Source of the DNA: Oscheius onirici
Lineage: Eukaryota > Nematoda > Chromadorea > Rhabditida > Rhabditidae
NCBI GenBank assembly: GCA_932521025.1
Contig: OW051470.1
Coordinates: 8,108,501 to 8,172,500 of the forward strand
Reading direction: 5' to 3'
Length of the DNA stretch: 64,000 bases
Positions 32,237 to 43,574 of the stretch are shown one piece after another (positions within the stretch are counted from its first letter, which is position 1; every line of letters starts with the position of its first letter). A program made the translations under genes and the position numbers. The notes under the pieces are model-generated. The model saw only the letters and a list, made by a program, of their open reading frames with translations. It searched no databases and was not told where the DNA came from.

Positions 32237-35200
32237 TCATTGATGAGAATTTTCTTCGTCAAAATCGTCCAGGAGCTCGCTGAAGACATTTATGGCCTGA
32301 TTGCTGTCCTGATGGAGCACGTCCTTCATTGTGCTGTGAACAATGTTCTAGAGGTTATTTTTTAATTTTTAGGCCAAAAATGGCTAAACCTGCATAGAAT
32401 CTGAGCAGAGCGAATTTGTGGCCATTTTCCTGGGACTGTAGTCGAGATCACCGTCAAAGATGTCCTTGAAGGAGTTTCTTCTGGAAATTTCTTCAAGTTA
32501 GCTGGAACAAATATAAAAACTGACTGTTTTGTAGCAGGTTCGGAAGGAGTGGCGCTTTTCGAACTACTGCTGCTCGTCGTCACCATTTGTGAGAAATCCG
32601 TCGGCTCGGCGATCTGACAGCGGCCATTGTCTAAAATGCGTGATTTTGAGTGTGATCATGAAATTGCTGCGAAATGAGGACTTTTCGTACGAAAAAAATA
32701 GAAAAATTCGAAGAAAAAACCCGCCTAGAAACTCTGCCGTACTGTAAACATTCGACGAATAGGCAACCGTCCTCGCCATTTTCCTCGGTGACCGTTCCTG
32801 TTCTTTCTTCTTTCCTCGTATTTTTACCGTCCTCTACAAGTAATTTTAGCCGAAAAAAAGAAAAAAGCCCTACACTAGCACAACTTTTGAGCTGTTCCTT
32901 ATACCGAAGCAGAGCCTCTTGTTCGTGAGCAATCGGTGTCGGCGGGACTTCTGCTACTGGCTGAGGAGCCGGTCGTTTTCTTCGGACAATCTGCTCCCGA
33001 TTCTCGGCGTTTTGAGCTGTTTTTGGTCTAAATTTAGAGGATTTACACACTTTTAAAGATCATACGGTACAGTATCCTTCGTTTTCTCGTCGTCCTTTCC
33101 CGAAGAGGCTAACTGGTCGCCGTATTCTCTCGTTATGAGCTCGCGGAAAACTTTCCACGTCTCAGTTCCGGGCTGCTGGACGGCGTTGATCTTGTAAAGA
33201 AGCTTGATGTTCAGAGAGAGACCGCACTAAATTACACTAAAATAGACGAAACTTCGATGAAAACTAACCAGGCAGTAGAGTTCGGCGATGCTAGCTTCGC
33301 CTACATTCGTTGCTGTCAAGCCGTTGATTATGAGCTGGCCGTCGATTGTGAAGGGGCGATTTATGACGGCGTTGTAGGTCGGAACTGGAATTTGTTTTTT
33401 TAGAAAATGATTAGAATAGAGGGCAAACCTATGGGATTGGTAGCAGTCTCGCCACTCTCGTTGTCCTTTTTCTGCTTGATCGAGTCCTGTTCGCGTTTTA
33501 GTCTGAAAAGAAGGACAAGTTAGAGATCGATCTAGCCTAAAACTTTCAGTAACTTCCTAGCAATGACCAGTTCCGTTCAAATACCGAGATTTTCAAGTTT
33601 CCGATTTTTTTTTTGATAAACAGAAATCAGTAGTACGCTAGGCATTTGAAACATTGGGCAAGGTTGAGGGAACAATCACTGCAAATGCAAGAATCTTCTG
33701 ATTGTTTTTCGTTCTATTCTCGATCAAATGATTCCTTGATATATAAAAACACTAGATCGCACGAACACAGGAAGTATAACAATCAATACAAACAAACAGC
33801 CACGGTTTGATTACGTCCGCTACATGCAATCTTTCGTCACTTTCAAGGCCTCACACACGTTTTCGTTCTTTTAGTTGAAAACTCCTCTTTTTGCAGCCGA
33901 TTACTGATAAATTTGAGCTCAAAAATGAACACACTTGCTGAGTGAAATAGTGTCGCCATAAGGATCAGCTCCGACCAGCGTTACCCTGCCAATTTCAGTC
34001 GTTTTGTCCGGAAGGAGAGTTATCGTCGCTGAGTTCATATAGCCCTAAAATTAGGCGTAGTGTCAAGCCTAAAGGGACGAAGAACCTGTTTAGAGACCCA
34101 CTTTTGGCCTAAAAGTTCAAATATCCTCCCTATGCGGTCATTTGTCGATATCCGGAGACAGAGACTCGGATTCTGTTCGCAGGAAAGTACATAATTCTTG
34201 TCCAGATAGGTGGCCGGCTGTAGAAAAAGCATAATTTCCGAAGGCTTGTCATTCTGGGCAATTCTGTACTCTGAATTGTATAAATTTGTTGGTCTTAGAA
34301 AACCGCACCTGTGAAATATTTTTGTAGGGCCGGACAGAACGGCGTCCGAATGACCATATTCTTCTTGTTGGCCTTTATCGTCGTGGAACTGAAATTTTGG
34401 GAGTTTTCTTTAAACAAGGGGCTAGTTTTGCAGTGCGGGAAAAATCGTGAGCCAAAAATAGAAACAAACCCTTCAAGAATGAGCTCCTTCAGTCTCTCCG
34501 GCTGATATTTCGAGGCTCCTGTCCTTTTGCGCCATTCGCACGAATTTATTACGAAAAATAGCTCTTTCGCGTCGCGACAGACTTCCGGGAACATTTCTGA
34601 AAGACAACTGTATGAAAATTAAACCAAAAGCATGAGCATTGCCGAGTCTATCCAAGTATATCTTCTGACACAGACGGCTGTAACAAATAGAAAGAGAAAA
34701 AAATACCGTCAACGTTGATGTCGCAGAGATTCCTCAAGAATTTGACGCAGTTGAAGAAGAAATTCCTGATCTGGTCCTTGTCCTTGTGAATCTTCTTCTT
34801 CTGCATAGCCGTCACTAGGCGGTCCCAGTCTTTTCCGTGCTGAAATGGAGTGAATTAGGAAGTCACTAACGCTCTTTTGCAACGACTTTGAACCGTGTTT
34901 CTTTCGAGCTCGCAATGGTTTAGCAGACATTCTTTTACTTGTCATGGCAATTTAACTCCGGTTTGTGTTAGACTTGTCAGGGGTTTATCGTTTGAAAACC
35001 GCAAAATATCCTCGGTCTTTTGGTCATTTTTCGTGACAAATTTTATTTCTGTCTGTCGATTGTAACAATTGACAATAGAACAGGCTTCTTCTTCTTATTT
35101 ATTCTGGCCTGGTTGGCTATTTGGGAAGCGCTTTTTTGAGATAAACAGGTAATTTTCAAATTTCCTTTTACATGTTTTACGACGAATACGTCAATTTGTT

Positions 35201-35515
35201 CTGCCAAGATCTGTTGATCTTCTTCCAGCAAAAAAAAACAAGATTTACCTGTTTGACAGCCTCGTAATAGCCCATAATTTCCTCTGTGTCCCACATTTTA
35301 CCCTTCTTTCTTTCGTCTTGACTGGCCGCAGTAGCTGCTGGGGCGTCTGTCTTGGCTACATCGTTCTATAGACTATTTATGTTAGTTTACAGGAAAATTG
35401 TGCCTACCTGATCAGTTTGGAGTAAACTAGGAGCTTCTGTTGCTCCTTTAATCGACTTTCGTCTTCCCGTGATATGTTGAGCCGCTTCCTCTACCTCGTT
35501 TTCCATATCTGGCAT
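32237..35515 (-). CDS. Cramped/CRAMP1-like SANT-domain chromatin protein
   Basis: At least 15 exons, among them 35408-35515, 35249-35365, 34707-34839, 34470-34596, 34309-34388, 34086-34270, 33935-34044, 33429-33502, 33269-33384, 33071-33226, 32905-33027, 32390-32480 and 32237-32347. The SANT-like domain reads WDTEEIMGYYEAVKQ then HGKDWDRLVTAM and KDKDQIRNFFFNCVKFL. It is followed by LKELILEGSTTIKANKKN and IRTPFCPALQKY, matching Cramped-family proteins, and by a domain with LLGQKWVSKQ. The C-terminus (about 33030 on) is Ser/basic-rich with two SPRKM motifs. In animals CRAMP1 acts at histone loci and supports linker-histone expression; here that is only inferred. The junctions around 32610-32833 are unsure. 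Confidence 0.83.
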
Positions 35516-35641
35516 CCAAAACCCTGTCTTTTTCTGGGTTTATGTTGAAAAAAAGTAGAAAGCCGATGAAATACGGCGAAAAGCATGTAAAAGGGATTGG
35601 AAATTTAAAATTTATGAAAATCAACAAAATATGACCGTACT

Positions 35642-36966
35642 TCAATAAGGCGGTAGACCGAATTCTTCTGGAAGAAACTCTTCCAAGCTGGCCAGACAGC
35701 GGCTGAGTCGGGACCTAAACATAACCTTTTTCAGTTTAAAATGGGAGTAAATTACTTGAAAGTGTCGTCCGGAGCGAAAATGGAGAGATCTGGAACCATT
35801 ATGCAGTTCATTCCGGCCGCTAGAGCTGCCTCGACGCCGTTCGGAGCGTCTTCGAAGACGAGACAGTTCTCGGGTCGTAGATTTGGCTCGTTAAATCTGG
35901 AAATGGAAAATGGTGAGTGTATTTTTCTAGGACAGCTACGATTTGAAGCAGAAAAAGATTCAGAACCAAAAATGTAAGTATCACCAGTAGATGGAACTCC
36001 TTCACAGGGCACCAGGCCAGCGTGGTCCTAATGTAATCTGCAGCTGCGTCAAAACAAAATGAAGGAGAGGGTCAAATTTAAGAATTATCGTTTTTATGGA
36101 TTTTTTCTAGGACCAAATCAGCTCTTTTGAACTAAAATCGTTCGGAACGGTGCGAACCTTCGCTTTCAAATCAGGTCCTCTAACAAAACTTGGCTCCGAT
36201 TCGAGGCATTTTTTGTCCCGAATCGAAGGAAAGGGCTCAAGTCACTTGCTGTTCAACTGATAGGTCAAGATTTCGACATGGACAACATTTGACGACAGGA
36301 GTAAAAGTAAAAAGAATGTAGAACTCACTGCTTCATCGTGTAGAGAAAGGGCTCCGGATGCGGCTTTCCATGCGTCACATTTGGATCATCTCCCGTACAG
36401 ACCTTTAGCGGAATCGAACTCGTCCAATCAGCGTGGCCCGTATTCTTCAGAGCGAACGTCCGGCTGCAGGAACCCGTACAGATGGCCATCGGAATATCTG
36501 TAACCGGTTTTACAGGTCGAAACTTTAAAAATGCTCACTTTTAGATGCAAAATGCTCGACGAGTCTCTTGGCTCCTGGCAGAGCCGGAGCCGATAGATAG
36601 GCCACATCGAGCCAGGCATCGTACTCCATGGCATATTCTTCCGGCGTGATTTTGTCGGCTATTCCTACCTGAAAGTTATGTTTTAGCAGGAAAAATAAAG
36701 TATAAATGTACAAAACACAACTGAAAATGAACTTACTTCGTCTATGAGCCATTTGATGGCCTCCATGTGCTTCTTGCCCATCATTCCTTCAAATTTCTTT
36801 TAAAAATGGCTATAAAAAATGGCAAACTTCGTTTAATATCCATCGTAAACTCGAGATCAAACTTGTTCAACATCATTTGACTGGCTTTCGTGTACAAATG
36901 CTCCGTGTCGACTAGCAGGCCGTCAAAGTCGAAAATAATGTGTGTAATTTTGCTACCCGCGACCAT
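35642..36966 (-). CDS. HAD-family pseudouridine-5'-phosphatase (PUDP/HDHD1-like)
   Basis: Six exons (36828-36966, 36737-36786, 36539-36668, 36329-36497, 35756-35896, 35642-35714) join in phase to 233 residues, close to human PUDP (228). HAD motif I is IIFDFDGLLVDTE (nucleophile DFD), motif II ICTGSCSR, motif III HGKPHPEPFLY and motif IV CLVFEDAPNGVEAALAAGM. The cap segment has MMGKKHMEAI. The C-terminus EEFGLPPY matches the ELFGLPSYE end of PUDP. Family members remove phosphate from pseudouridine 5'-phosphate or related small phosphates in the cytosol. The start lies 126 bp after the ADAR stop, consistent with downstream placement in a polycistron. Confidence 0.92.
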
Positions 36967-37091
36967 CTTGGCTTGAAATTAGAATTTAGAGTCAAAACGG
37001 GTTGAAATGAGGTAAAAGTGGATGAAAACCAGCAAAATAAACACAAAAAAACAAGAACTAGAATTTAATAACGCAGTAACAAGATATGAGA

Positions 37092-40000
37092 TCACATGAG
37101 GAAAGATTCGCATTCGGAGGGCTTGTTGTGCCAGTAGCCGAGATTCTGGGCCTTTACCCTGAAAAACGACGCGGTTGAGAAAGAAAATGAGTGGAAAGAA
37201 GGCTGCTTTTAGTGACTTGACACCGACTCCGAAAAATCACTTTTTATGCTCGAAACTATAAGATGAAACATAAAATAACGACTCTTTTTCTTGGAGTTGT
37301 TTCTGCTACTAGCGCTTTCTTTTACACTGGCAGTTTTTCTTGCTCTTTTCATTAGAAGTGGCTATGATCAAATCTGACTCATTTGAGCGATTTGTGGCTT
37401 CAAAATGCGGCCCGAAACTTACCACTCGTTGAATTTCTCGACAGCCTGTCCATGCTCCTGATTGGCCAGCTTCGAGTGCAGATAGGTGTAGTTGTCGGGC
37501 AGAGATCGTCCCAGATTTGTGCAGATCTATTTTTATTTAATCACAACGCAAAATTAAAACACGAAACCTGCTTAAACATCCGTCCCAGTTCCTTTTTCGA
37601 GAGTCTACTCGGCTGATCGGCCGTCGTCAGACCCTTCACAGTATCCATAAGTTCGATGGAATCGTCAGCCAGATTCCAGTTCGTAGCGAGGTTGTTGTTC
37701 ATCGTCGGAGCTGTTTCAGTCTCTGCCTAAAATTGAATATTTTTTAAACGAGCCAGGAAGTGCTTCCGCGGACGATTTCAGAGTTTTTCTGTATCAATTT
37801 AGGAGAATTTTTTTAAAAGCAAAGGTAAAAAAGACAGTTCCGGGTTTCTTTAAAAATAAGAAACAACTAGCCTGTCCAGCAGAAACGACCGGCGAATGAT
37901 GAGCAAAGATCGTGCTTGGCTGGATTCCCGTCAAGCGAGCATCAACGCCACGCTGAATTCTTCCGGCATCTTTAGCGTCACCGATCACAATTGACGAGAG
38001 GTAGATCTGGAAACGGGGTTGTTATTGAAAAATATCTGGCTATTAGAACAAGTGGTTTTTATTTTGTTCTAGCTATTTTTTGGCCTTGTAAAACTTTTCC
38101 ACAGTTCTTATTCATAAACAAAAGTTTTCTTTAAATTTCAGAGACTGGAGCTGAAACTTTCAGAACAAGAAGAAAGGGATGCACTTTGGTCCATTTGGAC
38201 CAGAATTGAGTCAATTTCCATAGTCTTACCCAAGCTAGAGACTCTTATCTTTATCCTCCCTATTTTTTGGACTATGGGGCAACGCTCTTTTAGGGCTAAA
38301 GAGTCACACTAAAATCTCCAGTTTCAGAGACTGGAACTGAAGCTTCCAGAACAAGAAGAAAGGGATGCTATTTGGTAAGAATAAAAAGAGCCAGAATCGA
38401 GGCAGTTTCTACCAGAATCGAGAAGAACCACTAGTTATACAAAGTCAGAACTACCAGAGACTATTCAAGAAGAGAGGAAAACAAGCAAAGAACACAACAA
38501 GAATAGAAAGAAGAGGAGCGCAGCACATGTTTTTATTAGTTTTTTAGTTCTTGCCGTACTTCATCTTGAAGTTCCTTTCCAGCTCGTCGGCCCAGATGGT
38601 GACGGTGGGATCCTTGAGAGCCAGGGCGATGTAGAGGGAGACGCAGACGGCAATGTGGACGAACTGGGCCTCCTTCTGGACGGACGAGGCTCTCTGTTCG
38701 CGCAGTTGAAGGAACGAGTCGAGCAGATTGTGCTGCTTGCCCAGCGTGAAGATTCTGTAGAGGGTGTAGTCGATCAGGACCAGAGTTCCGGTCCTTCCGA
38801 TGCCGGCCGAGCAGTGGATGACGATCGGTAGTCCTTTGGCTACCGTATCCGCCAGGTAGATCGTCTTGATGACGCGGAGGACGTGCTTGGCGCTCTCAGC
38901 TACTCCGCCATCGGACCAGGCAGACGAGTGGATGAGACGAGTAACGTGCGAGTCGCTGCAGCCCTCTTGCAGGATCTCGAGGATGTAGATCGACAGTCGC
39001 CCATTATCCTCCACGTCCTTCTTCTTGACCAGCACCGTGAAGCGGCCATAGTTCTTCTGAGATTTATCGTATTTTTAGCTTTAAAAAGACCTACCTGCTC
39101 TCCTTCAGTCGTTGGCCAGTACTGGACACTCTTCGACTTGCCGTCCTCGCAGCACTGCGTCAGATTGACCACAACAGGTGCCTTTTCCTGGACGATCATC
39201 CTCCAGAAGTCAACAATCGTCGAGTCCATCGGCGCCTGCGTGCAGATGTAGAGCCGGTCGTGATCAGGCAGACGAACGAAGTTGGCATGGATGTAGTCCG
39301 TCTCCTGTGGCTGTTCCTTCTGCAGCTTGACTCGCGTCTCCTCCAGGCAGATGACGTCCTGGTATCGATTCTTGTCCGCGTTCTGCTCGTAGGACGGGGC
39401 TGGAGCGATAGGCGGACGTTCCTTGACCAGCCGCTGCTTGAAGTGAGTAGCAAGGCCGTCAACTCCTAGTTCCTTGGCCCAGCCGACGAAGGCCTTTCCG
39501 TGCTGAACCGCCTCCTGACTGTAGTTACAAGTAGGCCGCCTGGTGGTCGCCGCCTTCTTCGCGGTAGCCTGCTTGCTCTGGTCTTCGGCCTCGTCGACTG
39601 TTCCTCCATTCGGCTTCCGTCCTCGACGCGTCTTCTTCGGCTTCTTCTCTCCTTCCATTCCAGACGATCGCACTAGACTCCAATGAGCTAATTGACTAGA
39701 GAAACTAGTTATAAACAGTGGCGGAACGTCGGACTAGTCAAGCAACTCGTCGAATTTAATCCCTTTTTGACATTTAGCTTCCAGGAGAGAAATCTGGCTT
39801 TTCAAGCGAAGTAAGAGGACTGGGAATAGATTAAACCGCCATGACATATATCTTTACTTCCTTTAGGTTTACATTGGCTTTTTTCCTCTAAAATATGGAG
39901 ATATTTACCGTTGGAGACGTGCTCCTGATTCCTGACAAGTACACGCAGTGTTTGAAAAACAAAGGCGATACGAAACATGAAAATGAGTTGAAGAACAAGT

Positions 40001-42005
40001 CATTACCTTTGTTATTGTACTGCTCAGACCCCGGAAAACGTAAATATGTTTTTTGAATTAGGTTTGTCAACACAAGCAGGCAGAATTCCTGTTTCGATTT
40101 TAAAAGGATCCCGGCAGCATCTTTTCAACAGACTTCTTTCGTCAGAGCGTTCTCTACTCTTCCAAATTGATGTACAAGGCCAAAAGCACACAAAATGGAA
40201 CCAACCGGCTGTACAAAGTGTCCCAGCAGAGCTCCCTGCAGTCCGAGATAGTTCCATCGAAGAATCTTGTCCGTACATGACATTGTCTTCAATCTATCCC
40301 CGGCCAGGAGTCCTTCCATCGTCTGAGGATTGTAGTACGGGTTGTCCTCTTCCGTTCCGAGTACAGCTCCCATTCCTGAACATTTTTAGATTAAACATAG
40401 AAAACAGTACCCACCATTTTCAATTTTGAACCTCAATTTCCCGCAATTTTTGTCCTCAGCGTTCGCGACGGCTCCAGGGCGATCATAGACACGAGAATCA
40501 CCACAAGGAGCCGTATTGATGTAGAGATGGAAGGAGAGATTCGGGCGGAGCTTTAATTTGCCTACAATTGATCGAATTACAGCCAAAAAAGGTTTAACAC
40601 GTACCTGAAGAAGCCTCAAAAATTGTATTTTCTCTATTTTGGAGATGAAGAGCCACCTGGCTGTAGAGGAATCTGAATTTTTATTGCTTGAAATATAACG
40701 GAAACTGGTTGATATTTTTTAATAGAATTTTGAAAAATCGCTGGAAAAGAACCTTATGAAGGAGCGTCTAGTGATAATTTCCGCGTGACAATCGTTGACA
40801 GCGTGGCCTTCCGTGCTCAGATAAACGCCTAAATATGGGTTGTTTTCGCCTAAAAATGCTGACTACCTCGAATATTCTTGTTTCCGGTGCCGAGTGCAAC
40901 GACCTGGAGACTCCTGTCGGTGCCGTTGTACATGACGATTCCAGCCAGAACGCGATCGGCTTTCAGAAGACGCGGATCCTCTTTGATCAGACTGAAGAAT
41001 TTAGCTCGAACAGCGTGTTTGACGAGCTCGGGGAAGGTCGTCTCTTTGCCGAGAATGGTTTTGAAGTGGTACTGGCCGATGTAATTGTCGTAGAGAACCT
41101 GTAAGCTCATTTATCCGTCAAAAAACCGTCTAATAATCCTTTTCAAGCCATTTTTATATGCTTTAGCCAGAAAGCTACGAAATTGCAGTACATTTCAGCT
41201 AAAAATAAGTTTTGGGAAGTAAATATCAGGTGAAAAAGATCAGTAAAGAGCACTTATTTTCGACTAATTTTCACGTCCTGGGTGCTGCTCTACACGCTGA
41301 ATTCGATAAATTTGGTTAAAAACGTGAAAAGTATAAGAAATTCAGTTTGAGCGAATTGAAGCGACTGCTGCAGGGGAACCGGAAACTTTTCTGTTTCTCG
41401 ATTGTTTCTTTCGTTTTGATCAATTGTGAAAGAGTTTGGAAGAAAGACTAAGTAAGTTCAGATGAAATAGCGGCAAGCAAAGATTTCAAATGGGAACATG
41501 AGTAAACTGAGCCTGAAAAACTGAAACTCGATTAAATATGACAATTGCTCCCGATTCCTGACAAGTTCTATCTTACATCTATTACATTGTATTTCTCGAT
41601 TAGCTGCACAAAAGCGAGCTTACCTGAAGTGTTCTTTTCAAGCAATCCGTCTTGGCATCTTTCTTTTTCCCAAAACAACAGCCCACGATTGTTCCGTCGT
41701 CCAGAATCAGACTGTGATAAAAGTTGGTCCTAAATTTGGGCACTTTATCGACTAAAAGGCTCAAAATACTGTGATTTTCCCTCGGTCGCCAAATGACAAA
41801 TCGGCTCAGGTTGAATTCCGAACAGATACGTGTAGAACTCAGTCGTCAGATTGGCGACACATTTGCCGGAATTCTCGACGTATTTTGACAAATCTTCGGA
41901 GAATTCAAAGTTTGTTTCCTAAAACCTTTGAAAGATTTTCACCGGAAACTTTCAAGATAATACCGAGATATCTCCCGGCGTCGATGGTCTCGACTCCTCT
42001 GCCAT
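37092..42005 (-). CDS. adr-2: ADAR adenosine deaminase acting on dsRNA (ADR-2-like)
   Basis: Twelve exons (41964-42005, 41770-41918, 41624-41729, 40867-41098, 40753-40828, 40605-40672, 40415-40561, 40206-40375, 37872-38006, 37568-37726, 37423-37526, 37092-37158) give 484 residues. One dsRNA-binding domain (about residues 20-98) precedes the deaminase: ALGTGNKNI, zinc/proton-shuttle [58 protein letters not shown] and [13 protein letters not shown]. One dsRBD and about 490 residues fit C. elegans ADR-2. Intron 8 (38007-40205) contains a whole phosphatase gene. The next intron starts GC (CAG then GCTAG), a GC-AG intron if the phase-0 join is right. The ATG follows TTTCCCGCAG-CGAA, a likely trans-splice acceptor, 199 bp below NDUFS8. 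HAE and PCGDSR are intact, so editing activity is likely. Confidence 0.93.
38544..39658 (-). CDS. Nematode-type protein tyrosine phosphatase, nested in the ADAR intron
   Basis: Two exons (39095-39658 and 38544-39056) give 358 residues. A Lys/Arg-rich N-terminus of about 60 residues precedes one PTP domain: [18 protein letters not shown] (pTyr-loop region), [29 protein letters not shown] and the P-loop [15 protein letters not shown] with catalytic Cys and Arg present. The usual WPD loop reads WSDGGV, keeping the Asp acid but not the Pro. This single-domain class is strongly expanded in nematodes and often sperm-enriched. It lies in intron 8 of the ADAR gene, same strand, with its own GC-rich coding style and few introns. 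Its 3' third and flank are duplicated at 51647-52062. Confidence 0.9.
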
Positions 42006-42204
42006 TTCGCTGCGGGAAAATTAACGAAAAGTTCCGTGTTACTTGAGGTAGAATAGTGAGAAAACAGGCGTTTAGGTTGGAGAAAAACTAGAGAGAAAAA
42101 CCACGATTTATCAACACACAAGGAAGTTTTCTTCTATTTTCTTTTACTCGGGAGGAATACAATCGAATTTTAGGGCTATAAGCTAGTTTTTCGGCTCTTT
42201 CAAT

Positions 42205-43207
42205 CTAACGATAGAGATATTCGGCTTGGAGATTGGCGGCAAGCTCCGGCTCCCAGCGATCTCCGTTCAGCAGCAGTTTCTCCTAAAATGGGGCATTTTT
42301 AGTGTATTTTGGTTGAAAACGAACTTTGTTGTAGAGCAGTTCCTCGTGTGTCTCTGTCGAATATTCGAAATTGGGTCCTTCGACGATGGCGTCGACGGGA
42401 CAGGCTTCCTGACACAGTCCACAATAGATGCATTTGGTCATATCGATATCGTAGCGCGTCGTACGACGACTGCCATCCGGACGCGTTTCGGCCTCGATTG
42501 TAATGGCTTGGGCTGGACAGATGGCCTCGCAGAGTTTACAGGCAATGCATCGTTCCTCTCCAGATGGGTAGCGTCGCAGCGCATGCTCGCCACTAAAATT
42601 TGGGTTACTGACTAGTAAAATATGGTTTCTTACCGGAAACGGGAACTCAGAGGTCCTTTCTCGAAGGGATAGTTGATAGTGGCCGGCTCCATGAAGACGT
42701 GCCCAAGCATCACACCGAATCCTGTAAACATCAGGTTCTTGAAAAATATTGTTTTCTGGATGTTTCCATGTAAGCTAGTTTGGCGTAAACTGCGGTGAAA
42801 ACTGGCTGATTTCGCAGCCAGAAAAAATGGTGTTTTGGATGAATGGTGAACTTTTTAGCCTCATTCTTCGCATACATTCCATGAGAAATAGTCGAATTTA
42901 CCCGCTTCTATCTTCATTTAGAACTGACAATGGAAAATCTATAAAAACAAGAAAAAATAGTACAAACCTCTAAAAAGTTCGGTGAAGAAGAGCGTATGCA
43001 TTCCGTAGTTCAAATCGCCGGAAAAGGTTCCATCTGTCTCTTTCGGCATGCCGACATATTTGTAATTTGAGCGCTTCTGTGTGACGGTGGCCGATGAAGA
43101 GCTGATTGCGGTCTAAAAGTTGGAGCTTTGCTGATAAAATGGCTGGTTACCTGTGGATAGCGGCCGACTAGACCTTTTGCAATCGCGCTGGCATTCTTCA
43201 AGGCCAT
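42205..43207 (-). CDS. ndus-8: NDUFS8, 23-kDa Fe-S subunit of respiratory complex I
   Basis: Five exons (43151-43207, 42968-43112, 42634-42721, 42325-42592, 42205-42282) give 211 residues; human NDUFS8 has 210. Two 4Fe-4S motifs are intact: [16 protein letters not shown] and [16 protein letters not shown], each CX2CX2CX3CP. Also conserved: [26 protein letters not shown] and the C-terminal [16 protein letters not shown]. An N-terminal Ala/Lys-rich presequence directs it to the mitochondrial matrix side, where the subunit carries clusters N6a and N6b. It is the first gene of the minus-strand string; the ATG follows AATCTTTCAG-AGCAGGTAATT. Upstream, a divergent J-domain gene begins at 43575, leaving about 370 bp for a shared promoter region. 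Confidence 0.96.
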
Positions 43208-43574
43208 AATTACCTGCTCTGAAAGATTTTTGTTGAGAAATTGCATAGAAAAAAACGGAGGGAAAAAAGCCAACAAGTGAGATGTTTGGAAAGTTCGCAA
43301 GTTGTCGTCAAACGTAGGCGGGTTCTCTCTGATTACCGTAAGTCAAAAATTGGTTTCATAAATATTTCCTCCTCTTTTCTGCTTTTTTTCTAACTTCTGT
43401 CATAGTTTTTCTTCCTTTTCGAGTCAAAACACGCTAAAGTGTTCTCAGAGTCAGTTGGAAGATCAAACGTTATATAAAAGAAAGTATGGGTTTTATCTGT
43501 TTTCTACTCTTCGAAACATTCCCATTCGAGTTTCCCATTTTTATAACGAAAACTTCAGATCTCCCGACTTACAT

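Larger units (their letters stand above)
16169..43207 (-). other. Operon-like string of seven genes
   Basis: Order of transcription: NDUFS8, ADAR, PUDP-like, CRAMP1-like, TRAP1, Derlin-2, SETDB1. Stop-to-start gaps measured from the models are about 199, 125, 126, 111, 177 and 642 bp. Five gaps of 110-200 bp on one strand with acceptor-like sequence just before several ATGs are the normal look of a nematode polycistron resolved by spliced-leader trans-splicing. Two non-operon genes are nested within introns (38544-39658, 25026-25709). No spliced-leader gene is seen in the window. Confidence 0.75.

Noticed and set aside
34709-34945. Frame starting MTSKRMSAKPLRARKK as the start of the CRAMP1-like gene
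   Set aside because: Its first half is intron sequence; the real exon starts at the acceptor before HGKDWDRL, and the SANT domain continues upstream at 35249-35365.
37092-38006. Four exons first read as a separate unknown gene
   Set aside because: They continue the ADAR deaminase in phase ([36 protein letters not shown] align with the ADAR C-terminus), so they are ADAR exons beyond the nested phosphatase.
40024-40278. ADAR truncated by the neighbouring phosphatase gene
   Set aside because: The apparent early end after FVQP is a phase-0 splice donor; the missing C-terminus is found downstream of the phosphatase.
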